From Streptomyces sp. CNQ-509 (GTDB taxonomy: Bacteria > Actinomycetota > Actinomycetes > Streptomycetales > Streptomycetaceae), in contig NZ_CP011492.1 in assembly GCF_001011035.1 (NCBI RefSeq), forward strand, positions 1,619,501 to 1,683,500: DNA of 64,000 nt, given 5' to 3'. Shown here one piece after another: positions 1 through 8,535 of the stretch. Position numbers and translations under genes: made by a program. Under the pieces are notes generated by a model. That model had not been told where the DNA came from. It searched no databases and saw nothing but the letters and a program-made list of their open reading frames with translations. Every line of letters begins with the position of its first letter. Within the stretch, counting starts at the first letter, position 1.

Positions 1-400
1 GGCCGGTGCCCAGGGTGATGCAGACGACGTCGTCGTGGCCCTGTCCCGCGCCGAAGCGATACTCGCCCCAGGCGGCGGCGTTGGCGTCGTTCTCGACCAC
101 GACGGGCAGGCCGATGCGCTGCTCGACCTTGTCCTTGAGCGCCTCGTGGCGCCAGTTGACGTTCGGGGCGAAGAGCACGGTGGCGCGCTTGTCGTCCACG
201 TACCCGGCGGCGCCGATGCCGACGGCCTCGGCCGGGGTCGTGGACGTGACCTCCCGGACCGCCGCGCAGATGGCGTCCACGACGCCTTCGGGTGTTTCGG
301 GGGTCGGTACCGTGCTCGTCCGGATGATCGAGCCCTCTTCGTCGACCACACCGGCCGCAATCTTGGTGCCGCCGATGTCGACGCCGATGGTGAGTCCCAT
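1..400 (-). CDS. glkA: ROK-family glucokinase, N-terminal part
   Basis: ATP-dependent glucose kinase of the ROK family, acting in cytosolic glycolysis; in Streptomyces this enzyme is also central to carbon catabolite repression. Only the first 133 codons are in the window and the 3' end lies beyond base 1. Visible are the N-terminal phosphate-binding loop (DIGGTK, residues 8-13), the END motif with the catalytic Asp near residue 105, and the start of the second phosphate loop (LGTG) at the window edge. The ATG at 398-400 begins exactly at the conserved MGLTIGVDIGG start. It lies downstream of the 474-920 gene on the same strand, with a hairpin between them. Confidence 0.95.
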   Translation of the reverse strand, partial: MGLTIGVDIGGTKIAAGVVDEEGSIIRTSTVPTPETPEGVVDAICAAVREVTSTTPAEAVGIGAAGYVDDKRATVLFAPNVNWRHEALKDKVEQRIGLPVVVENDANAAAWGEYRFGAGQGHDDVVCITLGTG

Positions 401-425
401 GTCTCCCTCGGTTATTCGGTTCGAG

Positions 426-465
426 CCCCGCTGCGCCTCCTCACATTACCGGAGGCGGCGCGGGG
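426..465 (-). terminator. Imperfect GC hairpin upstream of glkA
   Basis: Arms 426-440 and 451-465 pair at 13 of 15 positions around a 10-nt AT-richer loop. The hairpin starts 8 nt after the stop of the 474-920 gene, so it probably ends that transcript and leaves glkA with its own promoter or with read-through. No U-tract follows, as is usual in Streptomyces. Confidence 0.5.
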
Positions 466-473
466 CCCGGCCG

Positions 474-920
474 TCAGTCGAGGTCGATCTGCTTGGGGCT
501 GCTGGGCGGTTCGTCGTCCCGCGACCAGTCGGCTTCCTGCCGCTGAACTGCGGCGCGGTAGGCGGCGGCGATCTCCGTGCCGGCGGTGGCGAGGTGGTCG
601 AAGACCTGCGGATTGCGTTCCACGACGGGCTCGACGACGGTCTTCACGGAGGCGAGGAACTGCTTCGCGATCTGCTGCGCGGCGGTCTGCGCGACGGCGG
701 CGGTACCGCCGGTCGCGCCGGGGGCGCGGAGCTCGGAGACCTTGTCGGAGAGGGAGTCGAAGAAGCGGCGCAGCTCCTCCGCGGCGCTGACGGGCTCCGG
801 CCCGTAGACCGCGCGCCGCCGGGCCTGCTCGGCGGCGAAGTCCTCGGCACACGCCTGGGCCCACGCGTCCGGGACGGTGGACGCCGCACCGGGTTCAGGG
901 CGCTCGATGGCATCACTCAT
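474..920 (-). CDS. DUF5304-like conserved protein upstream of glkA
   Basis: A 148-residue soluble protein without signal peptide or membrane segment. The N-terminus is Pro/Glu-rich and probably flexible. The middle and C-terminal half (about residues 45-125) is predicted helical and amphipathic, with the pattern AAEELRRFFDSLSDKVSEL, and the tail is acidic. I recognise it as the small protein that sits immediately upstream of glkA in Streptomyces (DUF5304 from memory) and has been linked to glucose control there; no catalytic motif supports a reaction. The ATG at 918-920 was chosen because the conserved-looking sequence begins there. A longer open frame to the left of the start has no protein-like composition. 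Confidence 0.8.
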   Translation of the reverse strand: MSDAIERPEPGAASTVPDAWAQACAEDFAAEQARRRAVYGPEPVSAAEELRRFFDSLSDKVSELRAPGATGGTAAVAQTAAQQIAKQFLASVKTVVEPVVERNPQVFDHLATAGTEIAAAYRAAVQRQEADWSRDDEPPSSPKQIDLD

Positions 921-1051
921 ACATCGACGGTACCCGACCGCCGACTTCACGTTCACCGCCGCGCAGCGGGTTGTGGGCCCGGGGAGGAGGGAGGCGGGGG
1001 TGGCGGGGGACGGGACGGAGCGGGTCGGGGTCGATGAGGCGGGTGGGGTCG

Positions 1052-2365
1052 TCAGCCCGGCTGGGGCCAGACCGCCGGGTCCGGGGTGAAGCGGATGTGG
1101 AGTTCGGCCTCGTGGAGGCCGGCGCGGGTGATGGTGCAGCGGCGCAGTGCCGCCGGCAGCGGCAGGGCGCGGCGGTGGCCGGCCGCCGTGACCAGGAGTT
1201 CGTCGCCGCGGCGTACGAGGGTGAGGTCCCCCCGTTCGACGCCCGGCAGCGGCAGGCGGTACAGCAGCACGCCCTCGTCGGCCAGCAGGTCGTCCACCTC
1301 CGCCGGGTCCCCGGGGTCGATCGCCGCGGGCCGTGCGCCGGGCGGCGCCACGGCCTCCGCCAGCACCGCCAGGGCCACCGGGCCCTTCGGCTCCGGGCCC
1401 AGGTGCGGCAGCACGCAGAACCTGGCGCCCGCCTCGCGCAGTTCCGCAGCCAGTTCCTTGGCGACACGGTGCTGCTCGTCCGCCAGCGTCGCGTACCAGG
1501 CGTCGTCCGAGCCCCCGGGCAGCACCCGGTTCGCCACCACGGCCTCGACCGCGCAGCCCTGCAGCGCGTACGCCGCGCGCGTACGCCGCAGCTCGCGCGC
1601 CCCGCGCGGAGTGGCCTCCAGCACGAGCCGCACCCGCGTCCCCGCGGCCTCGGCCGCCTCCCGTACGGTCTCCAGCCGGTGCTCCCAGCGGGCCGCCGCC
1701 TCGTACACGCGCCCCGCCGGCACCGGCGCCCCGAGCAGCCGGCCCAGCAGCGGGCGCAGTCCCCGCGCCGCCTGCCGCTCCGCGGGCAGCAGCCGCCGCA
1801 GGTAGCGCACCAACTGCTCCGGCAGCGCCAGCGCCCGCAGGGTCTCCCACGCGGCGGGCATGTCCACGACGGCCAGGTCCCACGGTCCGGACGCGGCGGA
1901 GTCCCCGGCCGCGGATACGTCGCCGTCTGCCGGCCCGGTCTCGTAGAGCGCCACCAGCGCCCGCAGCACCGCGAACTCGCGCGAGCCCGGCAGCGGCGTC
2001 AGCTCCTCCGCCGCCAGCGGCGTCGCGCCGAGCAGGTCCAGGGTGTCCTCGTACCGCTCCTGCCAGAGCGCCAGCGACTCCGTCGCCGACTCCGCCCCGC
2101 GCAGCCGCGCCGCCCACAGCCCCGTCCCGACCCGGACCGGATCCGTCCACGGCGGCGCCTCCGCCGACCGCTCGGCCGCCGGCTCCGCGGCCGGCCGCTG
2201 GCCCGGGACCCGCGCCTCCGGCGCGCCCGTCAGCAGCCCGCCCGCCTCCCGGTCCGCCGTCAGCAGCAGCACCCGGGCCCCGGCGCGCGCGGCCCGCAGC
2301 GCCGTCGCCGCCGCGACCGTCGTACGGCCCGCGCCGGCCGCGCCGGTGACGAGGAGAGTACGCAC
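1052..2365 (-). CDS. ArsA/GET3-like ATPase family protein with altered P-loop
   Basis: A 437-residue cytosolic protein related to the ArsA/GET3 SIMIBI NTPases. It opens directly with a P-loop-like strand-loop (TGAAGAGRTT, residues 7-16). ArsA-type proteins have GKGGVGKTT here, so the Lys that contacts phosphate is Arg in this protein. A switch-like VVDMPAAWETLRAL follows in the middle (about residue 165), then a helical region and a C-terminal beta-rich part (about 375-437). The substrate is unknown, and ATP hydrolysis cannot be assumed. It begins 8 nt after the SRPBCC gene, so the two are probably cotranscribed. GTG at 2363-2365 starts at the first strand of the fold. Confidence 0.8.
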   Translation of the reverse strand: MRTLLVTGAAGAGRTTVAAATALRAARAGARVLLLTADREAGGLLTGAPEARVPGQRPAAEPAAERSAEAPPWTDPVRVGTGLWAARLRGAESATESLALWQERYEDTLDLLGATPLAAEELTPLPGSREFAVLRALVALYETGPADGDVSAAGDSAASGPWDLAVVDMPAAWETLRALALPEQLVRYLRRLLPAERQAARGLRPLLGRLLGAPVPAGRVYEAAARWEHRLETVREAAEAAGTRVRLVLEATPRGARELRRTRAAYALQGCAVEAVVANRVLPGGSDDAWYATLADEQHRVAKELAAELREAGARFCVLPHLGPEPKGPVALAVLAEAVAPPGARPAAIDPGDPAEVDDLLADEGVLLYRLPLPGVERGDLTLVRRGDELLVTAAGHRRALPLPAALRRCTITRAGLHEAELHIRFTPDPAVWPQPG

Positions 2366-2373
2366 GCGGCCCG

Positions 2374-2856
2374 TCAGTCCGTGCCGGAACCGGAGCCGGA
2401 GTCCGCTGAAGCGCCCGGCACGCTCTCGACGCGCTGCTTCAGCCCGTCCAGCGCCCGCTCGATGATGATCTTCTCCATCTTGCGCTTCATCATCCCGAGC
2501 ATCGGGATCTTGACGTCGACGGTGAGCTCGTACGTCACCTCGGTGCGCTCGCCGCCCGCCAGCGGCCGCAGCAGATACGCCCCGTCCAGCGCGCGCAGCA
2601 TCTGCGACTTCTCCAGCGTCCAGCGCACCTCGTGCGGTCCCGCCCAGGTATACGCCAGCGTCTGTTCGTCCCGGATCGTCTTCGCGTCCAGCACCAGCAG
2701 CACGCGCACCGCGCGCCCCTGTCCGTCCGCTTCGAGCACCTCGGTCCGCCGCACCTCGCCGGTCCATTCCGGATAGCGGTCGAAGTCCGCGATCACCGTC
2801 ATCACCGCGTCCGGCGCGGCGTCGATGGTGATGCTCGACCTGGTGTGCTCTGCCAT
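2374..2856 (-). CDS. SRPBCC (polyketide cyclase/START-like) lipid-binding fold protein
   Basis: A 160-residue single-domain protein of the SRPBCC superfamily. The N-terminal strand and helix TIDAAPDAVMTVIADFDRYPEW (in pieces, residues 9-31) and the closing long helix near residues 120-145 (IPMLGMMKRKMEKIIIERAL) are typical of the ligand-binding helix-grip fold. There is no signal peptide, so it acts in the cytosol, probably carrying or sensing a hydrophobic ligand. The C-terminal 15 residues are Ser/Gly/Asp-rich and disordered. A clear GGAGGAG lies upstream of ATG 2854-2856. It is the first gene of a pair with the ArsA-like ATPase, and such pairs recur in actinomycetes. Confidence 0.88.
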   Translation of the reverse strand: MAEHTRSSITIDAAPDAVMTVIADFDRYPEWTGEVRRTEVLEADGQGRAVRVLLVLDAKTIRDEQTLAYTWAGPHEVRWTLEKSQMLRALDGAYLLRPLAGGERTEVTYELTVDVKIPMLGMMKRKMEKIIIERALDGLKQRVESVPGASADSGSGSGTD

Positions 2857-2905
2857 GCCTTGGCTCCTCCGTCAACCGTCCGCGCTGAAGGTTACCGCGC
2901 CCGGT

Positions 2906-3667
2906 TCACCACTCCAGAACCCACGGCTTCCCACGGGACGCGAAGTGCCCGACGTTCACGCACTCCGTCGCCCCGATGCGCATCCGCCGCGCCAGCGGCT
3001 GGTGGACGTGGCCGAAGAGCGCGTACCGCGGCCGCACCTTGTGCACCGCCTCCAGCAGCGCCTCGCTGCCGCGCTCGAAGCGGCGCGCCACCGTGTCGTA
3101 GCAGAGGTCGGGGACGAGGGGCGGGATGTGCGAGCAGAGCACGTCGACGTCGCCGACGGCGGCGACCTTCGCGGCGTACGTCTCGTCGTCGATCTCGTAC
3201 GGCGTGCGCATCGGCGTCTGCAGTCCGCCGCCGACGAAGCCGAAGACCAGCCCGCCGATCTCGACCCGCTCGCCGTCGAGAACCGTGGTGCCCTCGCGGG
3301 CGAACTCGGGCCACAGCCGCGGGATGTCGACGTTGCCGAAGGTGGCGTACGTCGGCGTGGGGAAGGCCGCGAACAGCTCCGCGTACTGCTGGCGCACCGC
3401 CTTCTCGATCTCCCCGCGCTTGTCCATCCCGGCCCACAGCGAGCCCACGAACTCCCGGTGCTCGTCGAATCTGCGGGCGGTGCGCAGCTCCACGCTGCGC
3501 GTGGTGTTCGCGACGCCGAAGAGGTCGGGGAAGATGCCGCGCGAGTGGTCGGCGTAGTCGATGAAGAGGATGAGGTCGCCGAGGCAGACCAGCGCGTCCG
3601 CGCCGTCGCCCGCGCGGGCCAGATCCGCGCTGTTGCCGTGCACGTCGCTGACCACGTGGACCCTCAT
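2906..3667 (-). CDS. Calcineurin-like metallophosphoesterase
   Basis: A 253-residue phosphoesterase with the full set of dimetal motifs: DVHG (residues 8-11), GDL (about 31-33), GNVD (about 112-115), a His in CSHIPP (about 185) and GHVH (about 224-227). It is cytosolic with no extra domain. The substrate cannot be read from sequence; relatives act on phosphodiesters, nucleotides or phosphoproteins. ATG 3665-3667 starts with the conserved MRVHVVSDVHG. It is transcribed away from the acyl-CoA ligase gene, with 143 bp between them. Confidence 0.92.
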   Translation of the reverse strand: MRVHVVSDVHGNSADLARAGDGADALVCLGDLILFIDYADHSRGIFPDLFGVANTTRSVELRTARRFDEHREFVGSLWAGMDKRGEIEKAVRQQYAELFAAFPTPTYATFGNVDIPRLWPEFAREGTTVLDGERVEIGGLVFGFVGGGLQTPMRTPYEIDDETYAAKVAAVGDVDVLCSHIPPLVPDLCYDTVARRFERGSEALLEAVHKVRPRYALFGHVHQPLARRMRIGATECVNVGHFASRGKPWVLEW

Positions 3668-3695
3668 GCGATCACCCTACTTCCGGCGCGCACGG

Positions 3696-3718
3696 GCCCG
3701 CACGGCGCCCGTGCGGGC
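3696..3718. repeat. 9-bp inverted repeat in a divergent promoter region
   Basis: Arms 3696-3704 and 3710-3718 (GCCCGCACG and its complement) flank a 5-nt loop in the 143-bp gap between the phosphoesterase and the acyl-CoA ligase. A TAGGGT box (3769-3774) lies 37 nt before the ligase start and is a plausible -10. The hairpin could be an operator or only a structured leader. Confidence 0.35.
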
Positions 3719-3810
3719 ACCCGCACGGCGGCGAGCGGCGCCACTGCCGCAAGGCGCCCCCGTGGGGATAGGGTCGCAGGTGGCCCACCGGAACGTCGAG
3801 GAGCAGCGTC

Positions 3811-5631
3811 TTGCGAGAGTTCGCCCTTCCCGCCCTGTACGAGGTCCCGGCGGACGCCAACCTTTCGGACCTCGTCCGCACCAACGCCGCCCGCACCCCC
3901 GACCTGGCCGTCGTCGCCCGCAAGACCGCGGCCGGCGACTGGCGGGACGTGTCCGCGGCGGACTTCCTCGCGGAGGTCGAGGCGGTGGCCAGGGGCCTGG
4001 TCGCGGCCGGGCTGCGGCCGGGGGACCGGATCGGGCTGATGTCCCGTACGCGGTACGAGTGGACTCTGCTGGACTTCGCGATCTGGACCGCGGGCGGCGT
4101 GACGGTCCCGGTGTACGAGACGAGTTCGGCCGAGCAGATCCACTGGATCCTCAGCGACTCGGGCGCCGTGGCGTGCGTGGTGGAGACCGCGGAGCACGCC
4201 GCCGCGGTCGAGTCGGTACGCGGCCGGGTGCCGCTGCTGCGCCAGGTGTGGCAGATCGAGGGCGGGTCCGGCGGCGAAGGGGACGGTAAGGGCGCCGTCG
4301 CCGAGCTGACCGCCGCCGGGACCGGGGTGTCCGACGCCACGCTGGAGGAGCACCGCTCCGCGGCCGGCGCCGACTCCCCCGCGACGCTCGTCTACACCTC
4401 CGGCACCACCGGCCGTCCCAAGGGCTGCGTCCTCACCCACGGCCACTTCCTCGCCGAGTGCGGCAACGCGGTGGAGCAACTGCGCCCGCTCTTCCGCTCC
4501 GGCGACAGCTCCATCCTCCTCTTCCTGCCGCTCGCCCACGTCTTCGGCCGGCTGGTGGAGATCGCGGCGATGGTCGCCCCGATGAAGCTCGGGCACGTGT
4601 CGGACGTGAAGAACCTCACCGGCGACCTCGCCGCCTTCAAGCCGACGCTGCTGCTCGGCGTCCCCCGCGTCTTCGAGAAGGTCTACAACTCCGCCCGCGC
4701 CAAGGCCGGCGCCGACGGCAAGGGGAAGATCTTCGACAAGGCGGCCCACACCGCCATCGCGTACAGCCGCGCCCTGGACACCGGCGGCCCCGCCCTCGGA
4801 CTGCGGCTGCGGCACGCGCTCTTCGACAAGCTCGTCTACGCGAAGCTGCGCGCCGTCCTCGGCGGCCGCGCCACGCACGCGATCTCCGGCGGCGCCCCGC
4901 TCGGCGAGCGGCTCGGGCACTTCTACCGCGGCATCGGCTTCACCGTCCTGGAGGGCTACGGCCTCACCGAGACGGCCGCCGCGATCACCGTCAACCTGGT
5001 GCAGCGCCCGAAGATCGGCACCGTGGGACAGCCGCTGCCGGGCTGCACCATCCGCATCGCCGACGACGGCGAGGTGCTGGTGCGCGGCGGCAACGTCTTC
5101 GAGGAGTACTGGGCCGACGAGGACGCGACGGCCGCGGCGCTGGACGGTGAGTGGCTGCGCACCGGCGACCTCGGGAGCCTGGACGAGGACGGGTATCTCT
5201 CCATCACCGGGCGGAAGAAGGAGATCCTCGTCACGGCGGCGGGCAAGAACGTCGCCCCCGCGGTCATAGAGGACCGCATCCGGGCACACGCGCTGGTGGC
5301 GGAGTGCATGGTCGTCGGCGACGCGCGCCCGTTCGTCGCGGCGCTGATCACGCTGGACGAGGAGTTCCTCGCCCGGTGGGCGGAGGAGCACGGCAAGCAG
5401 GGCCGGACGGCGGCCGAGCTGGCGGACGACGCGGAGCTGCTCGCGGCGGTGCAGTTGGCGGTGGACGACGGGAACGCGCAGGTGTCGCGGGCGGAGTCGG
5501 TGCGCAGGTTCCGCATCCTGCCGGGGCAGTTCACGGAGGAGTCGGGGCATCTCACGCCGTCGCTGAAGCTGAAGCGGGGCGCGGTGGCGAAGGACTTCAC
5601 GGAGGAGATCGAGGCGCTCTACGAGCGGTAG
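3811..5631 (+). CDS. fadD15: Long-chain fatty acid-CoA ligase (AMP-forming)
   Basis: A 606-residue ANL-superfamily adenylating enzyme of the FadD15 type that activates fatty acids with ATP and CoA. Motifs seen: YTSGTTGRPKG (P-loop, about residues 195-205), EGYGLTET (A5, about 382-389), TGDLG (A7, about 452-456), and GRKKEILVTAAGKNVAP (A8/A10 region, about 468-484) with the catalytic Lys in the C-terminal subdomain. The order and length fit the family. The TTG start at 3811 has GAGGAG 7 nt upstream and gives the usual MREF N-terminus. It converges on pimB. Confidence 0.93.
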   Translation: MREFALPALYEVPADANLSDLVRTNAARTPDLAVVARKTAAGDWRDVSAADFLAEVEAVARGLVAAGLRPGDRIGLMSRTRYEWTLLDFAIWTAGGVTVPVYETSSAEQIHWILSDSGAVACVVETAEHAAAVESVRGRVPLLRQVWQIEGGSGGEGDGKGAVAELTAAGTGVSDATLEEHRSAAGADSPATLVYTSGTTGRPKGCVLTHGHFLAECGNAVEQLRPLFRSGDSSILLFLPLAHVFGRLVEIAAMVAPMKLGHVSDVKNLTGDLAAFKPTLLLGVPRVFEKVYNSARAKAGADGKGKIFDKAAHTAIAYSRALDTGGPALGLRLRHALFDKLVYAKLRAVLGGRATHAISGGAPLGERLGHFYRGIGFTVLEGYGLTETAAAITVNLVQRPKIGTVGQPLPGCTIRIADDGEVLVRGGNVFEEYWADEDATAAALDGEWLRTGDLGSLDEDGYLSITGRKKEILVTAAGKNVAPAVIEDRIRAHALVAECMVVGDARPFVAALITLDEEFLARWAEEHGKQGRTAAELADDAELLAAVQLAVDDGNAQVSRAESVRRFRILPGQFTEESGHLTPSLKLKRGAVAKDFTEEIEALYER

Positions 5632-5706
5632 GGGGCGGGGGCGTACGGGGCCGCTCGCGGGCGGGCGCCGCACGCCGGTCGGCTGCGGGTGCCCAACGCC
5701 GGTCGC

Positions 5707-5757
5707 GTACGGGCCCGGTGGGGCCGGTGCGTACGGCCGCGAGCCCCCGGCCCGTAC
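5707..5757. terminator. Hairpin between converging acyl-CoA ligase and pimB
   Basis: Arms 5707-5715 (GTACGGGCC) and 5749-5757 (its complement) pair across a GC-rich centre that can itself fold. The site lies in the 147-bp gap between two convergent stop codons and could serve both strands. Confidence 0.4.
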
Positions 5758-5778
5758 CGTACGCGCCGCTCCGCGCCC

Positions 5779-7002
5779 TCACAGCAGCGACGTCAGCCGC
5801 TCCGCCAGCAGGTCCCAGCGCCACCGCTCCGCCACCCACGCCCGCCCCCGCGCGCCCATCCGCGCGCGCAGGTCCGCGTCGCCCAGCAGGGTCACGATGT
5901 GCTCCGCCGCCTGCGCCGCCTGCCGCTCCGCGCCGCCGCGCACCACCCACCCGGTCTCGCCGTCGAGCACCGCGTCCGGGGCCCCGCCCGAGTCGCCCGC
6001 GACGACCGGCAGGCCGGTCGCGGACGCCTCCAGGTACACGATGCCCAGCCCCTCCACGTCGAGCCCGCCGCGCCGCGTGCGGCACGGCATGGCGAACACG
6101 TCGCCCGCACCGAAGTGCGCGGGCAGTTCCTCCCACGGCACCGCGCCCGTGAAGCGCACCGAGCCGGCGACGCCCGTGGCCGCCGCGAGCTTCTCCAGGT
6201 CACCGCGGTACGGTCCGCCGCCGACGATCAGCAGCACCGCCTCCGGCTGCGCGGCCAGGATCCGGGGCAGCGCGCGGATGAGGGTGTCCTGGCCCTTGCG
6301 GGGGACGAGCCGGGAGACGCAGACGACGACCGGCCGGTCCGCGAGCCCGAGGCGGGCGCGTACGGCGTCGCCGCCGGAGCCCGGGTGGAACGCGGTCTCG
6401 TCGACGCCCGGCGGCAACCGCGCCATCCGCGCGGCGGCCTCGGGGGTGAGCGCGCGGGCGATCCGGGCGCGGGTGTACTCACCCAGGTACGTGAGCGTGT
6501 CCGCCGACTCGCCGATGCGCCGCAGCAGTTGCCGCGCCACCGGCAACTGCGCCCAGCCCGCCTCGTGCCCGTGCGTGGTGGCCACGATCCGCTCGGCGCC
6601 CGCGCGCCGCAGCGCCGGCGCCATCAGCCCCAGCGGCGCGGCGGCCCCGAACCACACCGAGCGGCAGCCGTGCGCGCGCAGCAGCCCGGCCGCGCGGCGG
6701 GTGACGCGCGGCGTGGGCAGCAGCATCGTGGTGCCGTCGCGGATCACCTCGAAGGGCTGGCGGGCGTCGAAGTCCCGGGTGGCGGCGCGGCCTTCGGCGT
6801 CGCGCTTCCAGGTGGAGGCGTAGACGACGACCTGCTCGGGGTCCAGCCGCAGGCACATGCTGTGCAGGAAGTTCTGGATGCCGCCGGGCCGGGGCGGGAA
6901 GTCGTTGGTGACGACGAGGGTCTTGCGCGGCGGCCGGTGGGCCGGCGGTCTGCCGGGAGGCGGGTCGCCGGGCGGCGGCTTGCGGGGCGGTGGCGTGTGC
7001 AT
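5779..7002 (-). CDS. pimB: PimB'-type GDP-mannose phosphatidylinositol mannosyltransferase (GT4)
   Basis: A 407-residue GT-B glycosyltransferase of family GT4. After a Pro-rich 25-residue leader comes TNDFPPRPGGIQNF (about residues 30-43), which is the acceptor-side signature of PimB', the enzyme adding the second mannose to phosphatidylinositol on the inner membrane face. The C-terminal domain carries the nucleotide-sugar motif FxMPCxxRRGGLDVEGLGIVYLEA (in pieces, about residues 300-325) with the conserved E-x7-E arrangement. It is soluble but membrane-associated in relatives. ATG 7000-7002 was chosen. A longer open frame to 7224 lacks family similarity, and even the chosen N-terminus (PPPRKPPPGDPPPG) looks like a disordered add-on. 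Confidence 0.88.
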   Translation of the reverse strand: MHTPPPRKPPPGDPPPGRPPAHRPPRKTLVVTNDFPPRPGGIQNFLHSMCLRLDPEQVVVYASTWKRDAEGRAATRDFDARQPFEVIRDGTTMLLPTPRVTRRAAGLLRAHGCRSVWFGAAAPLGLMAPALRRAGAERIVATTHGHEAGWAQLPVARQLLRRIGESADTLTYLGEYTRARIARALTPEAAARMARLPPGVDETAFHPGSGGDAVRARLGLADRPVVVCVSRLVPRKGQDTLIRALPRILAAQPEAVLLIVGGGPYRGDLEKLAAATGVAGSVRFTGAVPWEELPAHFGAGDVFAMPCRTRRGGLDVEGLGIVYLEASATGLPVVAGDSGGAPDAVLDGETGWVVRGGAERQAAQAAEHIVTLLGDADLRARMGARGRAWVAERWRWDLLAERLTSLL

Positions 7003-7123
7003 CGCGGCCGACAGTACCGGGGCCCGCGGGGCCGGGGACCTGCGGCCGGGCGGAGCCGTGTCGTAGTGTCGTCGGACTCGCAGCGTCGTCGGACGCACAC
7101 GGGGCAGGGGCGGAGGTCGAGCC

Positions 7124-8365
7124 ATGGCACGGGTCGCGGCGCCGGTGGCGGCGTGGGCGCTGACCCGCGCGGGCCTGCTGCTGCTCGTCCTGGGCGTGGT
7201 CACGCTGCCCGGGCCCGACGTCACCAGCGACGTCGAGGTGATCTACCGCGGCTGGTACGAGGTGCTGCGCACCGGCACGTTCCCGGTCGACGACGTGAGC
7301 TGGCAGTACCCGCCGGGCGCGGCGCTCCCGGTGCTCTCCCCCGGGCTGCTGCCGTTCCTCGGCTACGCGTCCGCCTTCTTCGCGCTGGCCTGCGCCGCGG
7401 ACGCGGCGGTGCTGGCGCTGCTGCTGCGGGCCGGGGGCGGCGCCGGGCGGTCGTGGGCGGGGGCGTGGTTCTGGGTGGCGGGGGTGCCGCTCCTGGGGCC
7501 GACCGCGTACGCGCGCTACGACGTGATGGTCACCGCCGTCGCCGTCGCGGCGCTGCTGGCCGCGGCCCGGCGGCCGGCGGTGGCGGGGGCGCTGGCGGGG
7601 TTCGGCGCGATGCTGAAGGTGTGGCCGGTGCTGGTGCTGCTGGGCACGGCGCGCGGGCGGGCGACGCGGCTGTCGTGGGGCGCGGCGGCGGGTACGGCGG
7701 CGGGGGTGGCGCTGCTGGCGGCCGTGGCGCTGCCGGGGGCGTTCGGCTTCGTCACGGCGCAGCGCGACCGCGGCACGGAGGTGGAGTCGCTGGGGGCGCT
7801 GGTCTTCCACGTCGGCAGGCACCACGGCTGGGAGGGGACGGTGGAACTGCACTACGGCTCCATGGAGTTCCTCGGTCCCGGCGTCGGCCTGGTCAGCGAT
7901 CTGGCGCTGGGGCTCTCGGTGGTGGCGATGGGGTGGCTGGTGCTGTGGCGGCTGCGGGCGCGGGAGTTCACGGCGACGACGGGGTGCGAGGCGGCGTTCG
8001 CGGGCGCGCTGCTCTTCACGACCACGAGCCGGGTGATCAGCCCGCAGTACCTGCTCTGGCTCGTCGGCCTGGCGGCGGTGTGCCTGACGCTGCGGGCGGC
8101 GCGGATGGCGCTGCCGGCGGGTCTGGTGCTGGCGGCGACGGGGGTGACGCTGGCGGAGTTCCCGGTGTGGTTCGGGGAGGTCGTGGGGAGCACCGGGTTC
8201 GGGATCGCGCTGCTGGCGTTCCGGAACGGGCTGCTGGTCGTGGCGACGGTGGTGGCGTGCCGGCGGCTGTGGCGGTCGACGGCGGCGCCCGTGGGGCCGG
8301 GGAGCGGGGAGGCTGCGGTGCCGCGGCAGCGTACGGCGCGGGAGGACGACCTGCTGACGTGGTGA
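7124..8365 (+). CDS. Polytopic membrane glycosyltransferase-like protein (GT87/DUF2029)
   Basis: A 413-residue integral membrane protein with about ten hydrophobic segments and an early acidic motif in the first loop (PGPDVTSDVEVIYRGWYEVL, about residues 27-46). The Asp pair there is where GT-C enzymes using polyprenyl-phosphate mannose place their catalytic acid. It resembles the DUF2029/GT87 alpha-mannosyltransferase group. Standing divergent to pimB, it may extend phosphatidylinositol mannosides or other mannosylated lipids, which is an inference from family and position. GGAGG precedes ATG 7124, and a TAGTGT box at 7064-7069 is a candidate -10. The 28-residue tail is polar and cytosolic. 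Confidence 0.75.
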   Translation: MARVAAPVAAWALTRAGLLLLVLGVVTLPGPDVTSDVEVIYRGWYEVLRTGTFPVDDVSWQYPPGAALPVLSPGLLPFLGYASAFFALACAADAAVLALLLRAGGGAGRSWAGAWFWVAGVPLLGPTAYARYDVMVTAVAVAALLAAARRPAVAGALAGFGAMLKVWPVLVLLGTARGRATRLSWGAAAGTAAGVALLAAVALPGAFGFVTAQRDRGTEVESLGALVFHVGRHHGWEGTVELHYGSMEFLGPGVGLVSDLALGLSVVAMGWLVLWRLRAREFTATTGCEAAFAGALLFTTTSRVISPQYLLWLVGLAAVCLTLRAARMALPAGLVLAATGVTLAEFPVWFGEVVGSTGFGIALLAFRNGLLVVATVVACRRLWRSTAAPVGPGSGEAAVPRQRTAREDDLLTW

Positions 8366-8393
8366 GGTCCGCGTACCCCATCCCCTGCGGGGG

Positions 8394-8519
8394 CTACGCG
8401 CCGCCGCCCGCCTTGAAGAGGAGCAGCAGGAACGCGGCGAAGAGGTGGCCGACGAAGATGTAGACGATGAGGCGGATCACCAGGCCGCGGGGGAATCTCT
8501 CTTCGATCCGCTTGGACAC
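8394..8519 (-). CDS. 41-residue single-pass membrane protein (DUF6126-like)
   Basis: A small protein read on the minus strand: a basic/acidic N-terminus (VSKRIEERFPRG), then one hydrophobic helix of about 24 residues (LVIRLIVYIFVGHLFAAF and on), ending in a Lys and a Gly/Ala tail. The GTG at 8517-8519 has AGGAGA 7 nt upstream and begins 16 nt after the stop of the XRE-cupin regulator, so they form an operon. I recall this pairing as conserved in Streptomyces (DUF6126). The function is unknown; a membrane peptide whose level is set by its own regulator is a reasonable reading. Confidence 0.8.
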   Translation of the reverse strand: MSKRIEERFPRGLVIRLIVYIFVGHLFAAFLLLLFKAGGGA

Positions 8520-8535
8520 GGCGGTCTCCTTGGGG

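Noticed and set aside
401..473. tRNA-like GGTTCGAGCCCC segment
   Set aside because: No acceptor stem, anticodon arm or D arm can be formed around it; the sequence is better explained as part of a terminator hairpin.
2825..4039. Plus-strand frame across the phosphoesterase and promoter region
   Set aside because: It is the complement of a gene with all metal-binding motifs intact and has no recognisable protein pattern.
5779..8365. A glycan biosynthesis cluster built on the two glycosyltransferases
   Set aside because: Only PimB' and one GT87-like protein are present, both are core lipid-mannoside genes, and no further sugar genes adjoin.
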